Shown: piece after piece, positions 18,301 to 26,716 of the stretch
Layout of the letters: each line of letters starts with the position of its first letter
Position numbering within the stretch: the stretch's first letter is position 1
NCBI GenBank assembly: GCA_944340905.1
Contig: CALVLT010000014.1
Location: 1-53,081 of the forward strand
Direction of reading: 5' to 3'
DNA: 53,081 nt
Source of the DNA: an uncultured Clostridia bacterium
Lineage (GTDB): Bacteria; Bacillota; Clostridia; Christensenellales; Borkfalkiaceae
Notes under the pieces: generated by a model
The model's database searches: none
What the model saw: only the letters and a program-made list of their open reading frames with translations
Told to the model about the DNA's origin: nothing
Position numbers and translations under genes: made by a program

Positions 18301-20892
18301 TTCGCCGCCATCTGCCTCGGTATACCAACCGTCGAAACGATAGCCTGTGCGCGTGGGCTCGGCCACTTGACTTAAATCAACACTCCCGCCCTCTTGAACG
18401 CGAATCGTTTGGCTGCCGTCGGTGCCGTTGTAATTAAAGGTAACATCAAATACATTCTGCGCCCAGATCGCATAGAGCGTAAGGCCCTGTGCCGCCGTGG
18501 TGACTGTCTCGTCGCCATCGTACGTTTCGCCCTCGCCGTTCGCCTGCGTGTTCCAGTACAAGAATGTGTAGCCATCTTCACGCACGGGATCAGCCGTGGG
18601 CCAGCCATTGCCCGCGCCAAACGTAGAACCAAACGTGACCGTTACGGAAACCGTTTCGGGCGTTTCACCATAATTATAATTCAGCGTCACCGTGTAGGTG
18701 TTTGCCGTCCATACAGCGTACAGCGTGACGTTGCCTTCAACGGTATACTGTCCTTCGATTGCATTGCCGTCTTGGGTTTCCGACCATCCGACGAAGGTAT
18801 AGCCCGTTCTGACAAGGTTACCGGTGTTCCCGGGCAGATCGATTGTATCTCCGCTCACCTTCCCTGTAATCGCATCGGGTACCGTGCCGCCCGTTGCACC
18901 GTTTGAATCAAATGTAATGGTAGAAGTTACCTTCCATCCCGGACTGATCGTAATTTCCGTTCCGGGAGCGACCGTAAATTTTTCGCCCGGCTGATAGGAA
19001 TTTGAACTTTCATTTACAACCACGACCCATCCGTTAAATACACTTCCTGCGCAGGAATATGTATTCTTGGGAAGGGTGATCGTGTAATTTCCGCTTTCTT
19101 CATTCCAGGAATAGATCGTGCCGGAAGGGTCATTCCCCGTCACATTATCCGTTTTTTCCCATTTGATCGTGGGAGCGATCGGATCCCAGACAGCGTACAG
19201 CGTGACTGTTACGTTGTTTTTCGCCGTCAGATTGTTGACCAATGCCTTGTCAGCATACGCAACCGTACCGCCTGCACTGGTCGCCCAGCCGCTGAACGTG
19301 TAGCCCGTGCGCGTGAATGCATTGTCAGTCAGGTTCTGCGCGGCACCATATGTGAACGACTGGCTTGCCATCTCGCCCGTTACGCTGCTGTCGTCAACGT
19401 TATCGTCAAATGCAACCATATAGGTGTTTGCCGCATATGTAGCCGTAATGGTGACATCGGCAGCAGGCATGTAGGTCGTTCCTTCGATTTTCGTGCCTTC
19501 TACATACCAACCATCAAAATGATACCCTGTTGCAGCGGCGGGAATATTGTCGCCCGCAGGCAGCGTGACCGATTCGCCATCCGCCACTTGTACTGCGGCA
19601 GGCGCAGTTGCGCCGTCTGCCGCGTTTGCGCCAACCGCATACCTCACCGTAAACAGCTGCGTCCAACGGGCATACAGCGTCACATCAACAGCTTCTGAAA
19701 CATCAATCGTTTCCACCTTGTTGCCGCCTGTCTGCGCGTCGTACCAGCCGTCAAAGCGATAGCCGTCGCGGGAAGCTGCCGTCAGCGTGATGTCGCTATC
19801 TTCCACATCATAAGTCGTCGGATTGCTGTGCGTTCCGCCTTCAAGCCCGCTGTAAGTGATGTCATATGTTACAAGCGTCCACTTGGCGTAGAACGTCTTG
19901 TCGCCTGTCTCGGTTGTGCCGATCGAAGTGACAGCATTGCCCGAGAAGTCCGAAGTTGCATACCAGCCTGCAAACGTGTAGCCCGTGCGGGTTGCAGGCG
20001 TGGGCAGGTTCATGCCGACGCCGTAAGTATAGCTGCCAGCCGCGATTTCCGCGCCGCCGTTCATTACATACGTGACGGAATATGTCTGCGCCGTCCAATG
20101 CGCATAATAGGTTGCCGTTCCCGTGACCGTGACGGGGAGCGTTACCTGCGTTCCTTCGGTTTCCGCGGTATACCAGCCGCTGAACGTATAGCCCTTGCGC
20201 GTGGGAGTGCTGACCTGCGTTTCGGCGATCGTGGAATCTTCCGCAAGACCGCTCAGAACGAGCGTTTCTTCCTCATCTGCAAATGCCCCTCCGTTCGCGT
20301 CAAACGTCACCGTATAGGTTTCAGGCGTAGGCGTTGTCACTTCCGTCCACTGCGCCGTGAAGGTAACGTTTGCCTCCACTGTGTAGCTGTCGCCCGCGTC
20401 GTAGGTGGTTTCACCATCCGACCAGGCTGTGAATTCCCAGCCGTCCTCCGCTGCGGGCGCTGCGGCAAGCGTGATCTGCGTTCCGCCTGCAACGTCGTCC
20501 TGCGTGGGTACTGTGGCATCGCTCGCCGCATGGTCGCCCAGCGCATATGTCACCGTATACTCGACGATGGGTTCGGGCGTCGTGACCTCTTCCCAGGTTG
20601 CCGTGAAGGTAACGTTTGCCTCCACTGTGTAGCTGTCGCCCGCGTCGTAGGTGGTTTCACCATCCGACCAGGCTGTGAATTCCCAGCCGTCCTCCGCTGC
20701 GGGCGCTTCGGGCAACGTGATCTGCGTTCCCTGCTCATACTCCGCGCTCTCCGGTGCGGCTGCGCCGTCCGCCGCATGTTCCCCGAGCGAATAGCTCACG
20801 GTGTAATTCGTGCTGCAGGATGCAAGCGCGAATACCATGCCGCAGGACAGCAGTGCGGCCAGAATTGTCCGCACAAGCCAAGTCTTTTTCAT
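15346..20892 (-). CDS. Giant InlB B-repeat surface lipoprotein
   Basis: 1848 aa. The signal peptide ends in lipobox LASC with Cys26 as the lipid anchor. Residues about 30-945 comprise twelve InlB/List_Bact B-repeat units (pattern YTVTF..NGG ... GYTFxGW ... LYAxW), the first two nearly identical at DNA level. Residues about 950-1270 look like a right-handed beta-helix/adhesin-type region (LADNIEMTTSGIDIRRDISI, repeated short strands). Further on are small CxxC pairs (HYKCETCGALF; CSICDLPCVHDF; TCTICGATT) and a C-terminal region of about 500 residues of beta-rich sequence. Expected to be displayed on the cell surface; adhesion is an inference. The start at 20892 has GGAGGA 5 nt upstream; the ATG at 20925 lacks a signal sequence. 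Its promoter contains a G9 run. Confidence 0.92.
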   Translation of the reverse strand: MKKTWLVRTILAALLSCGMVFALASCSTNYTVSYSLGEHAADGAAAPESAEYEQGTQITLPEAPAAEDGWEFTAWSDGETTYDAGDSYTVEANVTFTATWEEVTTPEPIVEYTVTYALGDHAASDATVPTQDDVAGGTQITLAAAPAAEDGWEFTAWSDGETTYDAGDSYTVEANVTFTAQWTEVTTPTPETYTVTFDANGGAFADEEETLVLSGLAEDSTIAETQVSTPTRKGYTFSGWYTAETEGTQVTLPVTVTGTATYYAHWTAQTYSVTYVMNGGAEIAAGSYTYGVGMNLPTPATRTGYTFAGWYATSDFSGNAVTSIGTTETGDKTFYAKWTLVTYDITYSGLEGGTHSNPTTYDVEDSDITLTAASRDGYRFDGWYDAQTGGNKVETIDVSEAVDVTLYARWTQLFTVRYAVGANAADGATAPAAVQVADGESVTLPAGDNIPAAATGYHFDGWYVEGTKIEGTTYMPAADVTITATYAANTYMVAFDDNVDDSSVTGEMASQSFTYGAAQNLTDNAFTRTGYTFSGWATSAGGTVAYADKALVNNLTAKNNVTVTLYAVWDPIAPTIKWEKTDNVTGNDPSGTIYSWNEESGNYTITLPKNTYSCAGSVFNGWVVVVNESSNSYQPGEKFTVAPGTEITISPGWKVTSTITFDSNGATGGTVPDAITGKVSGDTIDLPGNTGNLVRTGYTFVGWSETQDGNAIEGQYTVEGNVTLYAVWTANTYTVTLNYNYGETPETVSVTVTFGSTFGAGNGWPTADPVREDGYTFLYWNTQANGEGETYDGDETVTTAAQGLTLYAIWAQNVFDVTFNYNGTDGSQTIRVQEGGSVDLSQVAEPTRTGYRFDGWYTEADGGEEVTEITNVTAAITYYAHWTQVWTVSVDGATVATLAEGKTYELGTPDARDGFTFMGWAVDGKIAYTTTDNTVTMEEADIVLTTAWADHSAIKTEAELLAVLADAAADEITLADNIEMTTSGIDIRRDISIDLNEKTITFTTSATAAAADRIRLTAYGMSYSDRIEVAITNGALDFNTNGNPNIDGSASMIFTQNVDLTMDSITVTSDAMGLFIACGKLNMTNCTVTAVGAYAIGTNASISEGSELYGPVDMTISGSTLTAEFNGGAGLLFNVAGSLTLMNTSVTGGRQGVIIRSGTATITGGSITSAWTDPDTDSYIDSWGSGTAVPMAALVIGDISAGVYKNNTSVTISGTRVTVTGTPEGARYIYIAGDATDGTKATLTYACDDTYMSALADTNGIIVANNSASVVVKHSETLTYVKEQEATCTEDGTKEHYKCETCGALFILQNEVYVEVDAADLVIAADGVSHTYGAPTYSEGTLSVGCIRSDHTITATVTLTTTVDKAATISSVTYDAESGEFTIALENIAVSEIADDERIISYVVNGELKAETDSVVVAADGTIAIEVIVEDTSFTIGDTSVAGDWNSPQWISVLQKGETITYTGTMQSSGTVTETETGTVYEVYKTLHALLWKEFYQDGSEDSAQSVYGVIRMDYYLGGQEGLNPIVTHPNMGWTVEKHTNADTTVYMSVIASCDLTVRFDWANPNCLTITFVAVGNSETNNGQMFSMTYDITATSGSLPDWYYYGFTNEFSATTLAVHECNSYTNGVCSICDLPCVHDFADGTCTICGATTSTTAVNQSYNGDEFVAFVNWYDVPVALQYGSVLTISGSQTGANLGVDEYGNPVNFRTVIWEIKEGLTGRLDSHGWTFDPDLEGPLVSPFVLDDNWESVSITNAEGVVQVYDWAVYRALSENSDFTLTFKWITRDTLAVIIELTATSGTYQGYTYTNIMNLRIANDFNSSELNLHITEDGVATFTIDSYTVYTFANA
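20354..20461 (-). repeat. 108-bp perfect repeat, copy A (second B-repeat unit)
   Basis: Identical to 20600-20707, offset 246 bp (82 codons). It encodes the AWSDGETTYDAGDSYTVEAN part of B-repeat unit 2. Exact identity indicates recent duplication or gene conversion. Confidence 0.95.
20600..20707 (-). repeat. 108-bp perfect repeat, copy B (first B-repeat unit)
   Basis: Second copy of the repeat at 20354-20461, in frame and in the same orientation within the same gene. Recombination between the copies would delete exactly one 82-residue B-repeat unit. Confidence 0.95.
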
Positions 20893-20951
20893 GTCTTCCT
20901 CCCCATATAAATTTTGTCGGCCCAAATATCTTCCGATATTGAACCGAGTTT

Positions 20952-20982
20952 ATTATATCACACTACCCCCCCCCGCTGTCAA
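20952..20982 (-). promoter_or_regulatory. Promoter of the InlB-repeat lipoprotein with a G9 tract in the spacer
   Basis: Minus strand TTGACA (20977-20982), 19-bp spacer, TATAAT (20952-20957). The spacer contains nine consecutive G (C9 at 20966-20974 on the plus strand). Loss of one or two bases would bring the spacing to 18 or 17 bp, so expression could vary by slippage. Confidence 0.8.
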
Positions 20983-21060
20983 GTCCCCTACAAAAATTCA
21001 CAGAATATTCGTATATGAACGTTCACATACAAAGGCGCCTGTACGTCATCTTCCGGCATA

Positions 21061-21097
21061 CAAAAAGGGACGCTGCCTGAATCGAGGCAACGTCCCT
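21061..21097 (-). terminator. Intrinsic terminator of the MoxR/VWA/BspA operon
   Basis: Stem AGGGACG-C-TGCCT / AGGCA-A-CGTCCCT (21066-21097) with one mismatch; on the minus strand it is followed by five T. It lies 28 bp after the stop of the gene at 21126. Confidence 0.9.
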
Positions 21098-21125
21098 ATT
21101 GCTGATTTGTACTTCTTCTGTCGGT

Positions 21126-23918
21126 TCATACTTCCTGCGAAGTTTCTTCCGTCGTTTCCTCCGGCGTCTCCGGTTCGGGCTGTGCGACCGTCCAGACCGC
21201 GTACACCGTCGTTCCGTCCGCCACATTGCCCAGTTCATCGGCAGCATATTGGACTTCCCCGTTCGCAGAGGTCGCCCAGCCCGCAAAATCATATCCTTCC
21301 CGGACGGGCGCAGAGAGCGGGTTGCGCTCATCCAGATTGGAAATGGTCCCCTTGGTATAGGAGAGAATGTAGCCCTCATCCGCCACCGTGCAGCCCCATA
21401 CGACCGGACGGTAGGAGGAGTTCCAGTAGTTCGCCCAATTCTCCCCTTCTTCCTCCGCCTCACAATAGATCGTGAGTGCGCTGCAGCCATAGAACGCATG
21501 GTTCCCGATTTCGGCGACGGGCGTTCTGATGACCACTGCGGTCAAAGCGGTACAGCCGCGGAACGCCTGTGTGCCGATGCTCGTAAGGCTTTCGGGAAGT
21601 ACGATCTGCGTCAAGGCAATGCAATCGACGAAGGCATGGGTACCGATACTCTGCACACCGTCGCCCAGATCGACCGAGACAAGCAGCGAACAGCCATAGA
21701 AGGCATAGTTTCCGATGCGCCGCAGACTGTCCGGAAGGACAAGCTCTGTCAGGGCGCAGCCATAGAAGGCACGGTCGCCGATCTCCTGCAGGGAGGTCCC
21801 CAGCGTCAGCGTTGCAAGCGATGTGCAATTGCGGAACGCGCGCGCCCCGATCGCGGTGACGCCGTTGCCGATCTGTGCGGAGAGCAGTGCACTGCAGCCG
21901 CCGAAGGCGTTTTCCCCGATCGTGAGCGTGGCTTCCGGTATGGTGACGGACGTCATGCCTGTGCAGTTATAGAAGGCGTAGAGACCGATCTGACGCAGCT
22001 GTTCGGGCAGTTCGATCGACTCAAGAAGGATACATTCATAGAACGCAGAGCGTCCGATAGACTGTACCCCATCGGGAAGGTTGATCTCGGACAGGGAGGA
22101 ACAGCCATAGAATGTATAATCATCGATGGCGGTCACTGCTGAACCTTCTTCAAATGTTACAGAGGAAAGTCCGCTGCAGCCGTAGAACGCGGCACGCCCG
22201 ATCGTGCGCACGCTCGTCGGAATGGTGACACTGGAAAGGGATGTGCAGTTATACAGTGCATAGTTGGAGATGCCGACCGTCCCGGCGCGAAGGGAAACTA
22301 CGGTAGGGCTTCCGTTGTAACCAACCACCCAATAGCCCGTCGTGGCATTTCCCGCATAGACGAGACCTTCAGAGCTGCTTGTCCATAGCCGCGTCTGGCG
22401 GAAGGCATATGTCCCGATCGACTGTACGCTCGCAGGCACGGCAAAGGATGCAAGCGATTCGCAGCCATAAAAGGCATAATTGCCGATCGTCGTAAGCGAA
22501 ACAGCTGTGTCCGTGATCACTGTGGAGAGAATATCACAGTGGTAAAATGCATAGTTTCCGATGCTCTCAAGCGATCTCGCCAAATAGAGGGTATTCAGCT
22601 GCGTGCACTTGTTGAATGCATACTGGCCGATATAACGCAGGGTGTTAGGACAGTCAAAGCGGTTAAAATCGTCGCTGCCCTCAAATGCCTGTGCCGCGAT
22701 GCCGATGGTATCGCTTGGAATCTCCAATGCGGTCAGGGTTGCGGGAGTCCCCTCCATCTCGACATATCCGAGGACCCATCTGTCCACGCTGATGATCTCC
22801 CCTTCCTGCGCTTCATTCCACAGCGGCGTATTGCCGATGATGGCTGCGCCGACCTGCTCAAGTCCGCTGCCGAGCTGCAGATCGGACAGCGCACTGCAGC
22901 CGATAAACGCGCAGGCGCCGATCTCGGTGACGGTGTCAGGGATCACGACATTGTTCAAGGAAGTGCAGTTGCGGAAAGCATATGCATCGATCGAGACAAG
23001 CTCTCCGGGCAGAGTAACTGATTGCAACTGCGTGCATTCCTCAAAGGTATACTGCCCGATCTGCTGAAGATGGGTCGGGAGCCAGATCGAACTCAGGGCG
23101 GAACATCCGGAAAACGCATAATTGGGAAGTGCGCTGACCGCGCCGCCAAACGTGACATTGGTCAGCGCGGAACAATTGGCAAAGGCATATTCCCCGATGC
23201 TTGTGACGCTGTCCGGAATTGTCAGGCTTCCAAGCGCGGCGCAACTGTAAAAGGCACGCTCGCCGATGGAAGTCACGTTCTCCGGGATCGTGATGTCCGT
23301 CAGGGCGCGGCAGTAAATGAACAGGTTGTCCGCAATTTCCGTAAGCTCTTGCGGAAGCGTGACACTCGTGAGCGCACTGCAGCTCTGAAATGCTGCCTCG
23401 CCGATCTCGGTGACGCTGTCTGGTATGGTGATTCCCGTCAGCGCGGAACTTCCGAAAAAGGCACGATCGGCAATGCTGACCACGGGTTTCCCGCGGAATT
23501 CCGACTCGATCGTTACATCGCCCGTTGCCGTACCGATCCCCACGACTTCATAGGCGCTGTTGCTGTTGATGAGCCGATAGCTCAGGCCGGACTCTTCCTC
23601 GCGCACAAAGCCGATGGATTCCGACCATGCCGATTCACGGTACAGACCATCCAGATCGAGCGCGCTGACACGGATCGTGTACGTTCCGGGTGCAAGCGTG
23701 TCGAGCGAATAGGAATTGGTGCGGACGGTCGTCTCCTCGCCGTTGATCTCCAGCGTATAGCGGTCGGCCTCGCTCACCTCATACCAGGTCAGCTCCAGCG
23801 TGTCCGAATCGATGAGAAGCCCTGCAGGCCGGGCAAGCCGCACGCGCCCGCAGGCCGTAAACGCCAGCAAGCAGCAAAGCAGCGCCCCCAGGATCAACGG
23901 GATACGTAATTTTCTCAT
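21126..23918 (-). CDS. BspA-type leucine-rich-repeat surface lipoprotein
   Basis: 930 aa. Signal peptide with lipobox-like FTAC (Cys23). Residues about 30-105 resemble a fibronectin-III-like domain (ADRYTLEING ... GTYTIRVSALD). From about 110 to 840 there are roughly thirty 23-residue LRR_5/BspA repeats (pattern IGxxAFxxCxxLxxVxIPxxVxxI), broken once by a Trp/Gly-rich insertion around 355-375 and again near 510-535. A single InlB-type half repeat (EGYDFAGWATSANGEV) and an acidic P/E/T tail close the protein. It is the last gene of the MoxR-DUF58-BatA-VWA operon, its ATG overlapping the preceding TGA (ATGA), with AAGGAG 8 nt upstream. This tight coupling suggests it is a client or partner of that set (inference). 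Confidence 0.92.
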   Translation of the reverse strand: MRKLRIPLILGALLCCLLAFTACGRVRLARPAGLLIDSDTLELTWYEVSEADRYTLEINGEETTVRTNSYSLDTLAPGTYTIRVSALDLDGLYRESAWSESIGFVREEESGLSYRLINSNSAYEVVGIGTATGDVTIESEFRGKPVVSIADRAFFGSSALTGITIPDSVTEIGEAAFQSCSALTSVTLPQELTEIADNLFIYCRALTDITIPENVTSIGERAFYSCAALGSLTIPDSVTSIGEYAFANCSALTNVTFGGAVSALPNYAFSGCSALSSIWLPTHLQQIGQYTFEECTQLQSVTLPGELVSIDAYAFRNCTSLNNVVIPDTVTEIGACAFIGCSALSDLQLGSGLEQVGAAIIGNTPLWNEAQEGEIISVDRWVLGYVEMEGTPATLTALEIPSDTIGIAAQAFEGSDDFNRFDCPNTLRYIGQYAFNKCTQLNTLYLARSLESIGNYAFYHCDILSTVITDTAVSLTTIGNYAFYGCESLASFAVPASVQSIGTYAFRQTRLWTSSSEGLVYAGNATTGYWVVGYNGSPTVVSLRAGTVGISNYALYNCTSLSSVTIPTSVRTIGRAAFYGCSGLSSVTFEEGSAVTAIDDYTFYGCSSLSEINLPDGVQSIGRSAFYECILLESIELPEQLRQIGLYAFYNCTGMTSVTIPEATLTIGENAFGGCSALLSAQIGNGVTAIGARAFRNCTSLATLTLGTSLQEIGDRAFYGCALTELVLPDSLRRIGNYAFYGCSLLVSVDLGDGVQSIGTHAFVDCIALTQIVLPESLTSIGTQAFRGCTALTAVVIRTPVAEIGNHAFYGCSALTIYCEAEEEGENWANYWNSSYRPVVWGCTVADEGYILSYTKGTISNLDERNPLSAPVREGYDFAGWATSANGEVQYAADELGNVADGTTVYAVWTVAQPEPETPEETTEETSQEV

Positions 23919-26704
23919 GTGCCACTCCTTTGCAGTCTTGCCGTATTCCCCTGCGCCAGGCGCTTTTTCTCCTTATGATCGCGGATGATCTCATGCGGCC
24001 ACTTGAACTTGAATTTGCGCACCGCAACATCCAGCAGGAACATGACAATGATCAAAATAATAAACAAAATGCGCGGATCGTATTCGCGGTCGAGAACGCG
24101 GACAAGATTTTCAAACACGTCCATGCTTTCTGTGATTACGGCGCCCCTGCCGTCATAGGCGAGGTTTGCCATAAAGTCCTCGCACGCCGCCTCATCCGCA
24201 AACACATTGTACTCGGCGGAATAGGAGAACGTCCGATAGGCAGTCACGGAATTGAGCACATTTCCCTGCGCGTCCAGCTTTTCCACCAATATGGTATACA
24301 GCCCCGGGGCGCGCGCCGTAAAGGACGCACTGCTGTAGTAGTTGTCCTGCGACGGCTGAATGATCTGTATTTCGGCAGCAGAGCCGCTGTCAAGCGTCGG
24401 CCCCGTGACGGAAACGCGCACCCATTCGCCGTCATTGAGGGAGGTCGCGATCGCTATGTCCGTCGTATAGTTCTTTTCGCTGACATTGAGCGTGATCTCC
24501 TGACTTCGGATGTTGTGGCTTGGATACAGGCTCATCAGAATATTGTTTAGGATCTGCTGCCCCACTTCATCCGAGAGGAATTCATAGGAGAAGCTGCCCT
24601 CCGTTCCATACAGGTCGGACAGAAAACTGCCCACCTTGCCCGCTCCGTAATCCCATTGGGCATAGACGGGCGCGTCGCCGTACTGCGTGACGAGGGGCTG
24701 CACGGCGCCGTCCTTCAGGCGGGTGCCGTAGTAGCCGCCCAGCTGCGGGATTGTCGCCTGCGTGATGCCCGAAACCACGCCCGTGACATCGTAGATGCGC
24801 GGCGTGAACGGTTCGGCGTCATATTCGCGGATCTCGGGAGCGCTCAGGTCCTCTCTGAGCAGGATATGCAGATTTTCGATCTCATCCGAACTCACGGAGT
24901 GGAAACTGCCCATCCCCTCGTACTCGGTGAAGGCATCCCTGATCTCCGTCGCATCGTCCCCGCCGGAATTCCCGATCGAGACAAACGAACAGGTGATGTT
25001 CCGGTTGCGATAATTGTCGATCATCACATCCAGATAACCGGGCGTTTCCCCCCCATCTGCATAGGGCGCGTCGCCGGGCTGCGCATCGCTGATGACGATG
25101 ACGTGCTTTTTCTGCACACTGTTGCGAAGGGCATACAGCTGCGCCCCCGCCTGCTGGAATGCGGACGCATAATTGGTTCCGCCGCCCGATTCGGGAATAT
25201 CGTAGATGGCCTGGATGATCGCACCCCTATCCGTCATGGAATTGATGGGGAAGGGCGTGGCGTAACTGTCCGAAAGCGTCAGAACGCCGACGTAATCGCG
25301 GCTGCTCAGGGAACTCAGGCACTGGATCGCACCCTGGCGGGCAGTGTCGATGCTGACCGACATACTCCCGGAGATGTCGATGATGATGGCAACGGCAATG
25401 GGCGGCGTGTAATCGACAAGCTCTACGGGGAGCATGTCGCCATAGTACTCGGAACCTTTCAGGCTTTCACGGTTATAGGCATTGGCGACCGTCTGCGAAG
25501 TCTGCGTATCCTCGTCGATCTCGATACGGTTGCCGCCGACGGTGAACAAGCTGCCGCCGATGTCATGCACGTAGGTGTAGAGGATCTCCTCAAATCCTTC
25601 CGGCATGTCCGTAAAGGCAATGTTGAAGAGAACGACCTCATCATAGTTGCGCAGTTCATCGACCGTGGAGGGAAGCGCATCGCTCTGGATGTCCACAACG
25701 GTCGGGTTATATTCCGATTGCGTCAGGAAACTGACGAACTGCGCAGACTCCCCGCTCTCGCGCTCTATGACAAGAATGTCGTCGTAAACTTCGAGATAAT
25801 AATAGGAATGATACAAATTGTTGTCGGCAAGCGTATCAAGCTCGCTCGTGATGCGGAAACTGACTTCATGCATGCCGGGTTCTGAGAACGTGTAGTCGAG
25901 CGCAACGGACTGTGTTCCCACATCAAGTTCGACGCGTTCTTCGGAAAGCTCCGTACCGTTGTCATACATTGTGAAATAGGCAAGCCCGCGGTAGTTGCTC
26001 TGAAGTTCAAGTTGCATGGTGAACTGTTCCCCGGCACGCACCCCGCTTTCCGGATAGGTGACGCCGGAAATGCGCACCTCATCCGCCGCATTCTCATTGG
26101 GGAAAAGCACAGTATCGACCTTGATCCCCTCTGCCGCAAGCGCATTGATCGCGCTGACGGAGAGCGCGTTCCCGTCCGTCTCGTCGCCGTCGCTGATAAC
26201 AACGATCTTGGCGGATTCGGGATGCTCGAACAGCTCTCCCGCGTAGCGCAGCGCCGCTTCAAAGTCAGTCGCACTGGTATCGGGGAGTTCGGCATTGAGA
26301 TACTCATCATACAGCCCGTCTCCGTCATAGGAAAGCGGCGCCGCATAGACCTGATCGTAGCCGAATGTGACGATCCCGAGTTTCATCGAAGAAGATTTCT
26401 GCTCGATCGTGGATAAGATGAACTCATCCTTCGCCTCCTGCGTCTCCTGGCTGCTGTGAGAAACATCCACGAGAAGAAGGATCTCATTGTCCATATTGGG
26501 CAGCTGATAGGAAAATCCGATCCCGGCAAGCAGGGTAACGGCAAGCACCATGATGAGCGAGTGCAGCACGACCGAAATGACGCGGTTGCGCGTGCGCCGA
26601 AAGCGCTTGGAGAGCCGGAAATAGGGAAACAGCGCAAAGAACAGTGCGGGGATGAGCAGCAGAAGCAGCCACGGATTTGTGAATTCTATCTGAAAATTCG
26701 ACAT
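23915..26704 (-). CDS. Large VWA-domain membrane protein (BatA/B-like, two VWA domains)
   Basis: 929 aa. Two N-terminal membrane segments (about 11-30 and 43-65) precede a first VWA-like domain beginning ILLLVDVSHSS, where D80, S82 and S84 form a DxSxS metal site. A central region (about 330-400) containing LRNYDEVVLFNIA and GGSLFTVGGNR resembles a glutamine-amidotransferase-like fold. A second VWA domain starts near residue 435 with IIIDISGSMS, an intact metal-ion-dependent adhesion site. A C-terminal membrane helix (FIILIIVMFLLDVAV) and basic tail finish the protein. Such proteins are paired with MoxR ATPases and thought to assist assembly or metal loading of partners at the membrane. GAGGAG precedes the start; it overlaps the BspA-type lipoprotein gene by ATGA. 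Confidence 0.9.
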   Translation of the reverse strand: MSNFQIEFTNPWLLLLLIPALFFALFPYFRLSKRFRRTRNRVISVVLHSLIMVLAVTLLAGIGFSYQLPNMDNEILLLVDVSHSSQETQEAKDEFILSTIEQKSSSMKLGIVTFGYDQVYAAPLSYDGDGLYDEYLNAELPDTSATDFEAALRYAGELFEHPESAKIVVISDGDETDGNALSVSAINALAAEGIKVDTVLFPNENAADEVRISGVTYPESGVRAGEQFTMQLELQSNYRGLAYFTMYDNGTELSEERVELDVGTQSVALDYTFSEPGMHEVSFRITSELDTLADNNLYHSYYYLEVYDDILVIERESGESAQFVSFLTQSEYNPTVVDIQSDALPSTVDELRNYDEVVLFNIAFTDMPEGFEEILYTYVHDIGGSLFTVGGNRIEIDEDTQTSQTVANAYNRESLKGSEYYGDMLPVELVDYTPPIAVAIIIDISGSMSVSIDTARQGAIQCLSSLSSRDYVGVLTLSDSYATPFPINSMTDRGAIIQAIYDIPESGGGTNYASAFQQAGAQLYALRNSVQKKHVIVISDAQPGDAPYADGGETPGYLDVMIDNYRNRNITCSFVSIGNSGGDDATEIRDAFTEYEGMGSFHSVSSDEIENLHILLREDLSAPEIREYDAEPFTPRIYDVTGVVSGITQATIPQLGGYYGTRLKDGAVQPLVTQYGDAPVYAQWDYGAGKVGSFLSDLYGTEGSFSYEFLSDEVGQQILNNILMSLYPSHNIRSQEITLNVSEKNYTTDIAIATSLNDGEWVRVSVTGPTLDSGSAAEIQIIQPSQDNYYSSASFTARAPGLYTILVEKLDAQGNVLNSVTAYRTFSYSAEYNVFADEAACEDFMANLAYDGRGAVITESMDVFENLVRVLDREYDPRILFIILIIVMFLLDVAVRKFKFKWPHEIIRDHKEKKRLAQGNTARLQRSGT

Positions 26705-26716
26705 AGACTCATCTCC

